A stretch of 40,722 nt of DNA. It comes from Lentzea kentuckyensis. Lineage in GTDB: Bacteria > Actinomycetota > Actinomycetes > Mycobacteriales > Pseudonocardiaceae. The stretch is taken from contig NZ_MUYM01000098.1 of NCBI RefSeq assembly GCF_002150765.1, forward strand, positions 856 to 41,577. Reading direction: 5' to 3'. Below the pieces are notes generated by a model that was given only the letters and a program-made list of their open reading frames with translations, was not told the origin of the DNA and did not search any database. This document shows positions 23,854 through 32,299 of this stretch, piece by piece (position 1 is the first letter of the stretch; every line of letters starts with the position of its first letter). The translations under genes and the position numbers were made by a program.

Positions 23854-24652
23854 AGCGGTCGGGGTCCGGGCCGGTGCGGGTGCCGTTGTCGAGCTCGGCG
23901 ATCACCGTCATGTCGTCCTGGGCGAGCTCGAAGTCGAAGATGTCGATGTTCTCCTTGATCCGGTACGGCGTGACGGACTTCGGGATCACGACGTTGCCGA
24001 GCTGAACGTGCCAGCGCAGCACGATCTGGGCCGGGGTCTTGCCGTACTTCTCGGCCAGCCCGGTGATCTCCACGCGCCCCAGCAGAGTGCCCTGGGCCAG
24101 TGGCGACCACGCCTCGGTCACGATGCGGTGTGCACTGTGGACCTTGCGCAGATCTTCCTGCTGCAGCAACGGATGCAGCTCGATCTGGTTCACCGCGGGG
24201 ACCGTCGGGAACTCGTCGAGCAGGCGCTGCAGGTGACGCCGGTGGAAGTTGGACACGCCGATCGCCCGGACGCGGCCGTCGGCGTAGAGCTGTTCCAGCG
24301 CGCGCCAGGTCTCCGCGTACAGGTCGCGCGTGGGAGTGGGCCAGTGGATGAGGTACAGGTCGAGCACGTCGCGGCGCAGCCGTCGCATGCTCTCGTCGAA
24401 CGCGCGCAGCGTCGAGTCGTAGCCCTGGTCGGAGTTCCACAGCTTGGTCGTGACGAACAGGCCGGGGACACCCGCGATGGCGTCGCCGACACCGGACTCG
24501 TTGTAGTAGGCGGCCGCCGTGTCGATGCTCCGGTAGCCGGCTTCGATCGCCGTCGTGACCGCACCGGCCACCTGGTCCTCCGGCACCTGGTAGACGCCGA
24601 AGCCGAGTTGGGGGATCCGTACTCCGTTGTTCAACGAGATCAGCGGAACCAT
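23840..24652 (-). CDS. Aldo/keto reductase
   Basis: NADPH-dependent reductase of 270 residues, close to 2,5-diketo-gluconate reductase-type AKRs. The catalytic tetrad is complete: Asp44 and Tyr49 in SIDTAAAYYNE, Lys70 in TTKLWN and His103 in LIHWP. VIPKSVTPYRIKENI is the typical cofactor-binding segment. Substrate is unknown. Start ATG 24652 overlaps the WYL regulator's 3' end by 13 bases, so both are probably on one transcript. Confidence 0.92.
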   Translation of the reverse strand: MVPLISLNNGVRIPQLGFGVYQVPEDQVAGAVTTAIEAGYRSIDTAAAYYNESGVGDAIAGVPGLFVTTKLWNSDQGYDSTLRAFDESMRRLRRDVLDLYLIHWPTPTRDLYAETWRALEQLYADGRVRAIGVSNFHRRHLQRLLDEFPTVPAVNQIELHPLLQQEDLRKVHSAHRIVTEAWSPLAQGTLLGRVEITGLAEKYGKTPAQIVLRWHVQLGNVVIPKSVTPYRIKENIDIFDFELAQDDMTVIAELDNGTRTGPDPDRFNAA

Positions 24653-25611
24653 GCGCGTAGCTTCGCATCGTTGTAGACGTCCTGCATCGCCTTCACCGTC
24701 TCGATGAGTTCGCGTCTCAACTCGACCGGCGCGACCACCTCGACGTCCGCACCGAATTTGAGCAGGTCAGCGACGGCGTGGCGGGTCGACTCGGTCGGGA
24801 AACCGAACTCCTCCCCCGGCTGCGGCGCGGCGTCGCGGATCACCCGCGCCTGGTACCCGCTGAGCAGGTACTGGGACTTGTCGAGACCGGCTCGCGTCAT
24901 GCGGACCGTGATGCGCTCGCCGTACATGCGGGCCTCGAACTGCTCGGACCACTCCGCCCAGTAGCGCGCGAGGTCGAAGTCGCCAGGCCGTTCGAACGTC
25001 TCGGGCAGAACGTCCAGCGCGAGCACGCGGGAAACGCGGTAGGTGCGGCCGCTGCCGACGAAGTACCAGGTACCGGCCTTCACCACGAGCCCGTACGGGT
25101 CGACCTCGCGTTCCACGGTCTGGTTGCCCCAGCGCCGGTAGGTCATCCGCACCCGGCGCTGCTCCCAGACGGCGTCGGCGATCGTCGCGAGAAACGACGT
25201 GGGTTCGTCGCCGCGGAACCACGTCGGGGTGTCGAGGTGGAACCGCTGCCGGATCTGCTCGGCCCGCGTCCGCAGCTCGGTCGGCAACGCGGCGAGCAGC
25301 TTGAGCTGGGCCGCGGCGGCGAACTCCTTCAGCCCCAGCTCCTCGGCGGGGCCGGGAAGCCCGGCCAGGAACAGCGACTGGGCCTCCGCGCCCGTCAGAC
25401 CGGTCAGGCGGGTGCGGTAGCCGTCGACGAGCTGGTAACCGCCGGTGGGGCCGCGGTCGGCGTAGACGGGGATGCCGGCGGCTCCCAGCGACTCGATGTC
25501 GCGGTAGATCGTGCGCGGCGAGACCTCCAGTTCGGCGGCCAGCTCGTCCGCCGTCATCCGGCCCCTCGACTGGAGGAGCAGGAGGACCTGGATGAGCCTG
25601 CTGGATTTCAC
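24640..25611 (-). CDS. WYL-domain transcriptional regulator (YafY-like)
   Basis: Regulator of 323 residues. An N-terminal HTH (RLIQVLLLLQSRGRMTADEL, then EVSPRTIYRDIESLGAAG) precedes the WYL ligand-binding domain (VRMTYRRWGNQTVEREVDPY, then GLVVKAGTWYFVGSG) and the C-terminal WCX extension. Start GTG 25611 is chosen because it lies just before the HTH; earlier codons run into the inverted repeat of the divergent promoter. It is divergent from the DUF3224 gene. The repeat CCTGACA-N5-TGTCAGG is the likely operator. Confidence 0.9.
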   Translation of the reverse strand: MKSSRLIQVLLLLQSRGRMTADELAAELEVSPRTIYRDIESLGAAGIPVYADRGPTGGYQLVDGYRTRLTGLTGAEAQSLFLAGLPGPAEELGLKEFAAAAQLKLLAALPTELRTRAEQIRQRFHLDTPTWFRGDEPTSFLATIADAVWEQRRVRMTYRRWGNQTVEREVDPYGLVVKAGTWYFVGSGRTYRVSRVLALDVLPETFERPGDFDLARYWAEWSEQFEARMYGERITVRMTRAGLDKSQYLLSGYQARVIRDAAPQPGEEFGFPTESTRHAVADLLKFGADVEVVAPVELRRELIETVKAMQDVYNDAKLRAWFR

Positions 25612-25619
25612 GGACCAAA

Positions 25620-25638
25620 CCTGACACGAACTGTCAGG
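25620..25638. promoter_or_regulatory. Inverted-repeat operator of the WYL regulator
   Basis: CCTGACA-CGAAC-TGTCAGG has perfect 7-bp arms and a 5-base spacer, placed nine bases from the regulator start codon and 22 bases before the divergent DUF3224 start. Repeats built on TGACA/TGTCA are common beside YafY-type regulators. It probably controls both directions. Confidence 0.75.
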
Positions 25639-25660
25639 AATTGCCAGCAGAGTGGTCCAC

Positions 25661-26038
25661 ATGAAGGCAACCGGAACCATCGAAGTGAAGAGCTGGGACG
25701 AGAACACCTGGGACGGCCGGTCCTACAAGGAGGTCGAGGGACGCAAGCTGACCGAGGCGCACGTCCAGTTCTCCTACACGGGTGACATCACCGGGATCGG
25801 CAGCTGCCGCTACCTCATGTACTACGGCGACGACGTGGCCTGGACGACCGCGCTGGAGGAGATCACCTGCGACCAGGGCACGCTGGTGCTGCGGCACGTC
25901 GGCGCCTACCGGTCGTCCGTCGAGGCCGTGATCGAGATCGTGGACGGCACCGGCGAGTTCCTGAGCGCGAAAGGTGCGGCGACGATCGAGTGGGCGGAGG
26001 ATGGCAGCGGCACCTACACCCTGGAGTACGAGGTCTGA
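25661..26038 (+). CDS. DUF3224 domain protein
   Basis: Protein of 125 residues of the DUF3224 family, a small beta-barrel related in fold to allene oxide cyclase and lipocalin-like proteins. The sequence from ATGTIEVKSWDENTW through LTEAHVQFSYTGDITG to GKGA-like AKGAATIEWAEDGSG is typical. Its function is unknown; these genes often sit beside WYL or YafY regulators, as here. Start ATG 25661 is the usual family start; GTG 25652 is possible. Confidence 0.88.
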   Translation: MKATGTIEVKSWDENTWDGRSYKEVEGRKLTEAHVQFSYTGDITGIGSCRYLMYYGDDVAWTTALEEITCDQGTLVLRHVGAYRSSVEAVIEIVDGTGEFLSAKGAATIEWAEDGSGTYTLEYEV

Positions 26039-26040
26039 CG

Positions 26041-26700
26041 ATGACCAACGCCCCCATCTACGACGCGGCCAAGCAACGGATCACTTCGCTGGTCGAGGGC
26101 CGTGATCCGCAGACGCCCGTGGCGGCGACGCCCGGCTGGTCGGTCAAGGACGTGGTGGCACACCTCGCCGGCGGTCTGCGCGACTTCGTGGACCGCCGGT
26201 TCGACGGTGTCGAGTCCGGTGAGTGGGGCGAACGGCAGGTGCGCGACCGCCGCGACAACTCCCTCGAGGACGCCTTCGCGGAGTGGGACGCGAACCGTGA
26301 GCGCGCCGAGCCGTTGTTCGACACTCCCATGGGCTCCGTGCTGATCGCCGAGGTGATCGCGCACGAGCACGATCTCCGCGCGGCACTGGGAGTTCCCGGC
26401 GAACGGGACAGCGTCGACGTGCGGGCGGCGCTCACCAAACCGCTGCAGCAGCTCGATCAGCGCATGCGGGACAACGACGTGCCGGCGCTGCGCATCACGC
26501 TGGAGCACGGAGATCGGGTGCTGGGGCACGGTGAGCCCGCCGGAACGTTGCGGACGACGTCGTTCGAGCTGATGCGGGCGATCGGCGGACGACGGTCGGC
26601 GGACCAGATCAAGGCGCTGGACTGGGACGGGAACCCGGACACCTGGATCGCCGCGCTGGCGCTGTTCGGACGGCACCGGCCGGAGCCGTTCAGTGAGTGA
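26041..26700 (+). CDS. Maleylpyruvate isomerase N-terminal / DinB-fold protein
   Basis: Protein of 219 residues of the mycothiol-dependent maleylpyruvate isomerase (DinB-like helical bundle) family. TPGWSVKDVVAHLAGGLRD carries the usual metal-binding His in the second helix, and IAEVIAHEHDLRAALGVPG a further His pair. Mycothiol-linked detoxification is the known theme in actinobacteria, but the specific reaction here is unknown. The start ATG 26041 is two bases after the DUF3224 stop and its end overlaps the methyltransferase by eight bases, so all three form an operon. Confidence 0.88.
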   Translation: MTNAPIYDAAKQRITSLVEGRDPQTPVAATPGWSVKDVVAHLAGGLRDFVDRRFDGVESGEWGERQVRDRRDNSLEDAFAEWDANRERAEPLFDTPMGSVLIAEVIAHEHDLRAALGVPGERDSVDVRAALTKPLQQLDQRMRDNDVPALRITLEHGDRVLGHGEPAGTLRTTSFELMRAIGGRRSADQIKALDWDGNPDTWIAALALFGRHRPEPFSE

Positions 26701-27298
26701 CTGGCTCACCGACACCCGCGATTCCTACGACACGGTCGCGGTCAGCTATGCCGAGTACACCAGCGGACTTCTCGCTGACCTGCCGCACCTGCGCGCGGCG
26801 CTGCGACTGTTCGCCGAGCAGGCCGACGGGCCGGTCGCGGACGTCGGCTGCGGTCCCGGCGTCGTCACCGCGCACCTGCACGCGCTCGGCGCGGACGTGT
26901 TCGGCGTGGACCTGTCGCCCGGGATGATCGAACTGGCCCGGCGCACCCATCCGGGGCTGCGGTTCGAGGTGGGATCGATGACCGAACCGCTCGGCGTCTC
27001 CGTGGCCGGGATCCTCGCGTGGTGGTCGTTGATCCACGTGCCGGACGACGAGGTGCCCACGGTCTTCAAGCACTTCCACGACGCGTTGCGCCCGAACGGC
27101 TTGCTGCAGCTCGGTTTCCACGTCGGCGACCGGACGAACCGGAAGACGCGGGGCTACGGCGGGCATCCGATGCGGGTGAACGTCCACCTGCGACGGCCGG
27201 AGCGGGTCGCGGAATGGCTGACAGAGGCCGGATTCGACGTCGAGGCGCAGTGGCTGCTCGGCACGGACGGGGCTGTCCTGTTCGCACGGCGCGGGTGA
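26693..27298 (+). CDS. Class I SAM-dependent methyltransferase
   Basis: Methyltransferase of 201 residues. SAM-binding motif I is VADVGCGPGVVTAHL, motif II VFGVDLSPGMIELAR, and the segment GILAWWSLIHVPDDEV follows. The fold is complete, but the acceptor substrate cannot be inferred. Start GTG 26693 overlaps the preceding gene, indicating coupling. The small Cys-containing ORF follows 12 bases later. Confidence 0.9.
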   Translation: MSDWLTDTRDSYDTVAVSYAEYTSGLLADLPHLRAALRLFAEQADGPVADVGCGPGVVTAHLHALGADVFGVDLSPGMIELARRTHPGLRFEVGSMTEPLGVSVAGILAWWSLIHVPDDEVPTVFKHFHDALRPNGLLQLGFHVGDRTNRKTRGYGGHPMRVNVHLRRPERVAEWLTEAGFDVEAQWLLGTDGAVLFARRG

Positions 27299-27310
27299 GA
27301 CGATTCGCCG

Positions 27311-27493
27311 GTGTCAGAGGAACAGACGTGCCAGCGATGCGGTGAGACCGTCGAGCTGAGCCAGGACGACTTCGAGCTGTTCGAACGGATGCACTACGAG
27401 TGCTTCCACTTCGCGTTCGAGCACGACCTGAACAAGCCGGGTCTCAGCGAGGACGAGGACTGCGGCGACCCCGCCTGCCCCGCAGGGGTCTAG
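27311..27493 (+). CDS. Small conserved Cys-rich protein
   Basis: Protein of 60 residues with CQRCGE near the start and CGDPACP near the end, plus acidic and aromatic residues between (DDFELFERMHYECFHFAF). It may bind zinc through the Cys pairs. Function unknown. Start GTG 27311; the operon ends here at a strong terminator. Confidence 0.65.
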   Translation: MSEEQTCQRCGETVELSQDDFELFERMHYECFHFAFEHDLNKPGLSEDEDCGDPACPAGV

Positions 27494-27509
27494 CGCACCA
27501 GGACAGCAG

Positions 27510-27539
27510 AAACGGGCGCACCCCCGAGTGCGCCCGTTT
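27510..27539. terminator. Bidirectional terminator hairpin
   Basis: AAACGGGCGCAC and GTGCGCCCGTTT form a perfect 12-bp stem with a CCCCGA loop. The stem starts with A-rich and ends with T-rich bases, so it can terminate both the rightward operon and the leftward gcvP transcript. Confidence 0.9.
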
Positions 27540-27554
27540 CCTTCCTACGAGAGG

Positions 27555-30446
27555 TCAGCTGCCGTACGCGGAAAGCGGCGGGCAGGAGCAGACCAGGTTC
27601 CGGTCGCCCTTCGCGCCGTCGATGCGGCGGACGGGCGGCCAGATCTTCGGAGCACCGGTACCGGCCGGGTACACGGCCTCCTCGCGGGTGTACGGGTGGT
27701 TCCACTCGCCGACCGTCACGCAGGCCGCGGTGTGCGGGGCGTTGCGCAGCGGGTTGTCCTCGACGGGCCACTCGCCCGCGCCCACGCGGTCGATCTCGCG
27801 CTTGATGGCGATCATGGCGTCGATGAACCTGTCGATCTCGGCGAGGTCCTCGGACTCGGTCGGCTCGACCATCAGCGTGCCGGCGACCGGGAACGACATC
27901 GTGGGGGCGTGCAGGCCGTAGTCGGCGAGACGCTTGGCGACGTCGTCCACCGTCACGCCGGTGGCCTTCGTCAAAGGCCGCAGGTCGAGGATGCACTCGT
28001 GGGCCACGAAGCCGCCCTCACCGGTGTAGAGGACCGGGTAGTGCTCGTCCAGCCGCCGGGCCACGTAGTTCGCGGCGGCCACGGCCGTCAGGGTCGCGCG
28101 GCGCAGGCCGTCGCCGCCCATCATGCGCACGTAGGCCCACGAGATCGGCAGGATCGACGCGGAACCCCACGGGGCGGCACTGATGGGCCCGACACCGGTC
28201 GCGGGGCCCGCGGTGGGCTGCAGCGGGTGGTTCGGCAGGAACGGCGCGAGGTGCGAGCGGACACCGATCGGGCCGACGCCGGGGCCACCGCCGCCGTGCG
28301 GGATGCAGAACGTCTTGTGCAGGTTCAGGTGCGAGACGTCCGAGCCGAACTTGCCGTAGCGGGCCAGGCCGATCAACGCGTTGAGGTTCGCGCCGTCGAC
28401 GTACACCTGGCCGCCCGCGTCGTGGACCAGGCCGCAGACCTCGCGGACGGTGTCCTCGTACACGCCGTGGGTCGACGGGTAGGTGATCATGATCGCGGCC
28501 AGGTCCTGAGCGTGCTCCGCGACCGTCTGACGCAGGTGGCCCATGTCGATGTTGCCCTTGTCGTCGCACTTCACGACGACGACGCGCATGCCGGCCATGA
28601 CGGCGGACGCGGCGTTGGTGCCGTGGGCGGACGACGGGATCAGGCAGACGTCGCGGTCGGCGTTGCCGTTCGCGCGGTGGTACGCGCGGATCGCCAGCAG
28701 GCCGGCGAACTCGCCCTGCGAACCGGCGTTGGGCTGCAACGACACCGCGTCGTAGCCGGTGACCTCGGCCAGCCAGGCCTCAAGATCGGAGACGATCTGC
28801 AGGAGCCCGGCGGCGTCCTCGACGGGCGCGAACGGGTGCAGCGTCGAGAACTCCGGCCAGGTGATGGACTCCATCTCCGCGGTCGCGTTCAGCTTCATCG
28901 TGCAGGAACCGAGCGGGATCATGCTGCGGTCGAGCGCGACGTCCTTGTCCGACAACGCACGCAGGTAACGCAGCAGCGCGGTCTCGGAGCGGTGCGCGTG
29001 GAAGACCGGGTGGGTCAGGTAGTCCGACGTGCGGCGCAGGTCGGCCGGGATGCCGTCCGCGGTGTCGGCGTCGATCGCGTCCACATCGGACCCGGTGACG
29101 CCGAAGGCCTCCCACACCGCGAGGAGGTGGGCCCGCGTCGTCTTCTCGTCGCACGCGATGGCGACGACGTCCTCGTCGACCTTGCGGAGGTTGATGCCGG
29201 CGGCGCGGGCCTTCTCGACGACCGCGGCGGCCTCACCGGGAACACGCACCTCGACGGTGTCGAAGAACTCGCCGTGCACGACATCCAGACCGGCCTCGCA
29301 CAGGCCCGTGGCGAGCACGGTGGCCAGGCGGTGCACGCGGGTCGCGATGGCGCGCAGGCCCTCGGGACCGTGGTAGACGGCGTACATGGAGGCGATCACG
29401 GCCAGCAGCACCTGCGCGGTGCAGATGTTCGACGTGGCCTTCTCGCGGCGGATGTGCTGCTCGCGCGTCTGCAGGGCCAGGCGGTAGGCCAGCGACCCGT
29501 CGGCGTCGACGGAGACACCCACGAGACGGCCGGGCAGCTGACGCTCCAACCCGGACCGGACGGCCATGTAACCGGCGTGCGGGCCACCGAACCCGATCGG
29601 CACGCCGAAGCGCTGCGTGGTGCCGATGACGACGTCCGCGCCGATCTCGCCCGGCGCGCGCAGCAGCGTCAGCGCGAGCAGGTCGGCGGCGACGACGGCC
29701 TGCGCACCGGCGGCGTGGATCTCCTCGATCAACCCGGCCTGGTCGCGCACGACACCCGACGCACCGGGGTAGGACAGCAGCACGCCGAAGAAGTCGCCGC
29801 CCAGGCCGAGGCCCTCGATGCCCTGCGACAGGTCGGCGACGACGATCTCGATGCCCAGCGGCTCTGCGCGCGTCTCGATGACGGCCAGCGTCTGCGGCAG
29901 CGTGTCCGCGTCGATGACGAACTTGTTCGACTTCGAGCGACCCGCGCGGCGCACCAGCGTCATCGCCTCGGCGGCGGCGGTCGACTCGTCCAGCATGGAC
30001 GCGTTCGCGACCGGCAGCCCGGTCAGGTCGCCGACCATGGTCTGGAAGTTCAGCAGGGCTTCCAGACGGCCCTGCGAGATCTCCGGCTGGTACGGCGTGT
30101 ACGCGGTGTACCAGGCGGGCGACTCCAGCACGTTGCGCAGGATCACGCCCGGCGTGACGGTGTCGTAGTAGCCGAGGCCGATCATCTGCGTCATCGGGCG
30201 GTTCCGCGCCGCGAGCTCACGCAGTTCGGCGAGCGCCTCGGTCTCGGTGGCCGGGGCCGGTAGATCCAGCACGAGGTCGCGCTCGTGGATCGACGAGGGC
30301 ACCGCGTGCTGGGCCAGCTCCTCCAGCGATCCGACGCCGATGACGTCGAGGATGCGCGCGAGTTCGGCGGGGCGCGGACCGACGTGGCGGTCGGCGAACG
30401 GGGTGCCGTGCTCGAGAGCGGCGAGCGGAATGCGGTCCTGCGTCAT
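27555..30446 (-). CDS. gcvP: Glycine dehydrogenase (decarboxylating), P-protein
   Basis: Single-chain P-protein of the glycine cleavage system, 963 residues, which decarboxylates glycine and passes the aminomethyl group to lipoyl GcvH. Lys711 in HLNLHKTFCIPHGGGGPG binds pyridoxal phosphate. FADRHVGPR, HPVFHAHRSETALLRYL and SIGSCTMKLN-like PLGSCTMKLNA are family blocks. Start ATG 30446 has GGAGG six bases upstream. The leader carries a tandem glycine riboswitch, so expression rises with glycine. gcvH is encoded about 3 kb upstream in the same orientation; gcvT is not in the window. Confidence 0.98.
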   Translation of the reverse strand: MTQDRIPLAALEHGTPFADRHVGPRPAELARILDVIGVGSLEELAQHAVPSSIHERDLVLDLPAPATETEALAELRELAARNRPMTQMIGLGYYDTVTPGVILRNVLESPAWYTAYTPYQPEISQGRLEALLNFQTMVGDLTGLPVANASMLDESTAAAEAMTLVRRAGRSKSNKFVIDADTLPQTLAVIETRAEPLGIEIVVADLSQGIEGLGLGGDFFGVLLSYPGASGVVRDQAGLIEEIHAAGAQAVVAADLLALTLLRAPGEIGADVVIGTTQRFGVPIGFGGPHAGYMAVRSGLERQLPGRLVGVSVDADGSLAYRLALQTREQHIRREKATSNICTAQVLLAVIASMYAVYHGPEGLRAIATRVHRLATVLATGLCEAGLDVVHGEFFDTVEVRVPGEAAAVVEKARAAGINLRKVDEDVVAIACDEKTTRAHLLAVWEAFGVTGSDVDAIDADTADGIPADLRRTSDYLTHPVFHAHRSETALLRYLRALSDKDVALDRSMIPLGSCTMKLNATAEMESITWPEFSTLHPFAPVEDAAGLLQIVSDLEAWLAEVTGYDAVSLQPNAGSQGEFAGLLAIRAYHRANGNADRDVCLIPSSAHGTNAASAVMAGMRVVVVKCDDKGNIDMGHLRQTVAEHAQDLAAIMITYPSTHGVYEDTVREVCGLVHDAGGQVYVDGANLNALIGLARYGKFGSDVSHLNLHKTFCIPHGGGGPGVGPIGVRSHLAPFLPNHPLQPTAGPATGVGPISAAPWGSASILPISWAYVRMMGGDGLRRATLTAVAAANYVARRLDEHYPVLYTGEGGFVAHECILDLRPLTKATGVTVDDVAKRLADYGLHAPTMSFPVAGTLMVEPTESEDLAEIDRFIDAMIAIKREIDRVGAGEWPVEDNPLRNAPHTAACVTVGEWNHPYTREEAVYPAGTGAPKIWPPVRRIDGAKGDRNLVCSCPPLSAYGS

Positions 30447-30468
30447 CAAACGCCTCCGGGGTGGCTGC

Positions 30469-30489
30469 GGGCACACGTGTCCTGTGCCC
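30469..30489 (-). promoter_or_regulatory. Expression-platform hairpin of the glycine riboswitch
   Basis: GGGCACA and TGTGCCC form a 7-bp stem between the second aptamer and the gcvP ribosome site. G-rich strands (GGGGAGGG and CCACCCCGGAGG) on either side could pair alternatively with the ribosome site, so control of translation start is plausible. No T-run is present, arguing against simple termination. Confidence 0.5.
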
Positions 30490-30514
30490 TCCCCGCTCTG
30501 TCCGTACCCCGAGG

Positions 30515-30690
30515 GGCGCCTGAGAGGTTCACCCACCACACAGCAGCGGGCTTTCACCGTCGGCGGGACCCCGAAGGGTCCACTTTCCAGAGGCGTCTCG
30601 CTCACGCGGTCCTGGATGCCTGAGAGGTTCCCGGGGAGGGATTTGCTCCTTCGGCGCCGGGCTCGAAACCCGGTCTCTCCCGCCTGAGTT
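30515..30690 (-). promoter_or_regulatory. Tandem glycine riboswitch before gcvP
   Basis: Two glycine aptamers on the minus strand. Aptamer 1 (~30682-30618) starts GGGAGAGACC and ends GGGAACCTCTCAGGC, with GCGCCGAAGGAGCAA inside. Aptamer 2 (~30605-30517) has GCCTCTGGAAAG, GCCGACGGTGAAAGCC and ends GGTGAACCTCTCAGGC. The repeated AACCTCTCAGGC core is the signature of this riboswitch. It binds glycine cooperatively and normally activates gcv genes. The expression platform follows at 30450-30515. Confidence 0.92.
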
Positions 30691-30755
30691 CAGCGACTAC
30701 CCGCGAAGAATACCCGCAGGCAGCCCGACTAGTCGCCAGGGAGGCGACGAACGTC

Positions 30756-31322
30756 TCAACCGGTAGCGCGCTCCCGCCGGCGACGGGTCAGCTCGTCCTC
30801 GGTCATGGGAGCGATCTCCATGCCGTCCGCACGTTCGGCCGGGAACTCGTGGATGGTTCCGGAGATCTCCCGCATCGCACCGCTGACCGCGATGCCGAAC
30901 ACACCCTGACCGCCCTGCAGCAGGTCGACGACCTCTTCCGGCGAGGTGCACTCGTAGACGGTCGTGCCGTCGGAGAAGAGGGTGATCTTCGCCAGGTCCT
31001 GCACGCCGCGGCGGCGCAGGTGGTCCACGGCGACCCTGATGTTCTGCAGCGAGACGCCGGTGTCCAGCAGTCTCTTCACGACCTTCAGGACCAGGATGTC
31101 CTTGAAGGAGTACAACCGTTGGCTCCCGGAGCCGTGAGCCATCCGTATCGTCGGGGCGACGAGTCCGGTCCTGGCCCAGTAGTCGAGCTGCCGGTACGTG
31201 ATGCCCGCGATCTGACACGCCGCGGGACCCCGGTAGCCGACGAGCTCGTCCGGCAGCGAGGAGTCCGGGAACAGCTCACCCTGCTGCCCGGATTCGGCCC
31301 TCACGGGCGCTTCCTCGGCCAC
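30756..31322 (-). CDS. MerR-family regulator, Rv1830 (ResR) homologue
   Basis: MerR-type regulator of 188 residues. The winged HTH spans GYRGPAACQIAGITYRQLDY and YWARTGLVAPTIRMAHGSG, followed by RLYSFKDILVLKVVKRLLDT. By synteny it corresponds to M. tuberculosis Rv1830 (named ResR), which lies between the bifunctional nuclease and gcvP. The C-terminal effector region (ITLFSDGTTVYECTSPEEVV) has no known ligand. Start GTG 31322 has GGGGAGG upstream. A strong dyad at 31461-31485 in its long leader is the likely operator. Confidence 0.9.
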   Translation of the reverse strand: MAEEAPVRAESGQQGELFPDSSLPDELVGYRGPAACQIAGITYRQLDYWARTGLVAPTIRMAHGSGSQRLYSFKDILVLKVVKRLLDTGVSLQNIRVAVDHLRRRGVQDLAKITLFSDGTTVYECTSPEEVVDLLQGGQGVFGIAVSGAMREISGTIHEFPAERADGMEIAPMTEDELTRRRRERATG

Positions 31323-31460
31323 GCCTGCCTCCCCTCGCCACGGCCACGAAAGTCGAAGCCGTCAAGCCACCACGTCAGCTCGCACGAACCGGTGACGTCC
31401 ACTCGAGTTCGACGGTAAGACCGGTCAGAGGGCAGGTCAACGCGACGCGCGGGGAGTGTC

Positions 31461-31485
31461 GACCCTCAACCTCAGGTGGAGAGTC
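31461..31485. promoter_or_regulatory. MerR-type dyad operator
   Basis: GACCCTCAACCT-C-AGGTGGAGAGTC pairs at 10 of 12 positions around a single central base, similar in style to MerR/SoxR operators (CCTCAAG...CTTGAGG). It lies about 140 bases upstream of the MerR gene in the 378-base gap 31323-31700. The rest of this gap holds a direct repeat GTTTAG-N5-GTTTAG (about 31518-31534) and, at its right end, tandem repeats; no gene is evident. Confidence 0.55.
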
Positions 31486-31650
31486 ATAGCGTCACCCGAA
31501 CTGGGACGTTCATGTGACGTTTAGTGATCGTTTAGCGGCCAAAGAGCGCGGAACGTAGCCCAAATGAGCGAAACCCCTGCGGGCTACGCCGGTTCCAAAC
31601 GAGACGGACAGCGACACGCTGCAAATCAGGTGTCAGCGCCCCCGCTGGGC

Positions 31651-31725
31651 CTACGTGTCCGCTCCGCGACAGTGCCTGTGTATCCGCTCCGCGACAGTGC
31701 CTATGTATCCGCTCCGCGGAAGTCC
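31651..31725. repeat. 25-bp tandem repeat at the nuclease gene stop codon
   Basis: Three consecutive 25-bp units (31651-31675, 31676-31700, 31701-31725) share the core TCCGCTCCGCG. The third unit contains the last codons and stop of the bifunctional nuclease gene; the other two are downstream copies. The array looks like slippage duplication of the gene's 3' end. Confidence 0.85.
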
Positions 31726-32174
31726 TCCGGCGAGACCGAGTCGAGGAACTCGCGGAACTTCTCCACCTCGTCCTCCTGCTCGTCCGGGATGATGAGGCCG
31801 GCCTCGGCCAGCACGGACTCCTCGGCGTGGATCGGCACGCCCACGCGCAACGCCAGCGCCACCGAGTCCGAGGGTCGCGCGGAGACCCGCACGTCGCCGT
31901 CGAACACGAGCTCGGCGAAGAACGTGCCCTCCTGCAGGTCGGTGATCCGCACCTGCTCGAGGTTGCGTCCCAGTGCTCCGATGACGTCCTTCAGCAGGTC
32001 GTGCGTCAGCGGACGGGCGGGGCGGACACCCTGTTGTTCGAGTGCGATCGCCGTGGCCTCGACGGAGCCGATCCAGATCGGCAGGTACCGCTCGCCCTCG
32101 GTTTCGCGCAGAAGAAGGATCGGCTGGTTCTGGGGCAGCTCCACCCGGACGCCCACGACGCGCATCTCGCTCAT
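31701..32174 (-). CDS. Bifunctional nuclease family protein (Rv1829-like)
   Basis: Protein of 157 residues with the DUF151/bifunctional nuclease domain: RVVGVRVELPQNQPILLLRE, ERYLPIWIGSVEATAIALEQ, and SARPSDSVALALRVGVPIHA. Plant homologues have DNase and RNase activity; the bacterial role is unclear. The C-terminal tail is acidic. Start ATG 32174 is preceded by GGGAGG about ten bases away. It lies between the two MerR genes, as in mycobacteria. A 25-bp repeat array begins at its stop codon. Confidence 0.93.
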   Translation of the reverse strand: MSEMRVVGVRVELPQNQPILLLRETEGERYLPIWIGSVEATAIALEQQGVRPARPLTHDLLKDVIGALGRNLEQVRITDLQEGTFFAELVFDGDVRVSARPSDSVALALRVGVPIHAEESVLAEAGLIIPDEQEDEVEKFREFLDSVSPEDFRGADT

Positions 32175-32299
32175 CGGGTCTCGCCTCCCTCTTACTCGTT
32201 GGGGAGTACCCGGTTCGTCTCCCGAGCATCCCCCGGCGTATGCGTTCGACGCTACCCGCCAAGCGGGCCGTGTGCTCAATTGTTGCGGGCAGAACGTGA

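Noticed and set aside
27528..30263. A 911-codon open frame antisense to gcvP
   Set aside because: High-GC codon use leaves long antisense frames; its composition (Arg/Val/Asp/Gly rich) and full overlap with a clear gcvP mark it as a shadow.
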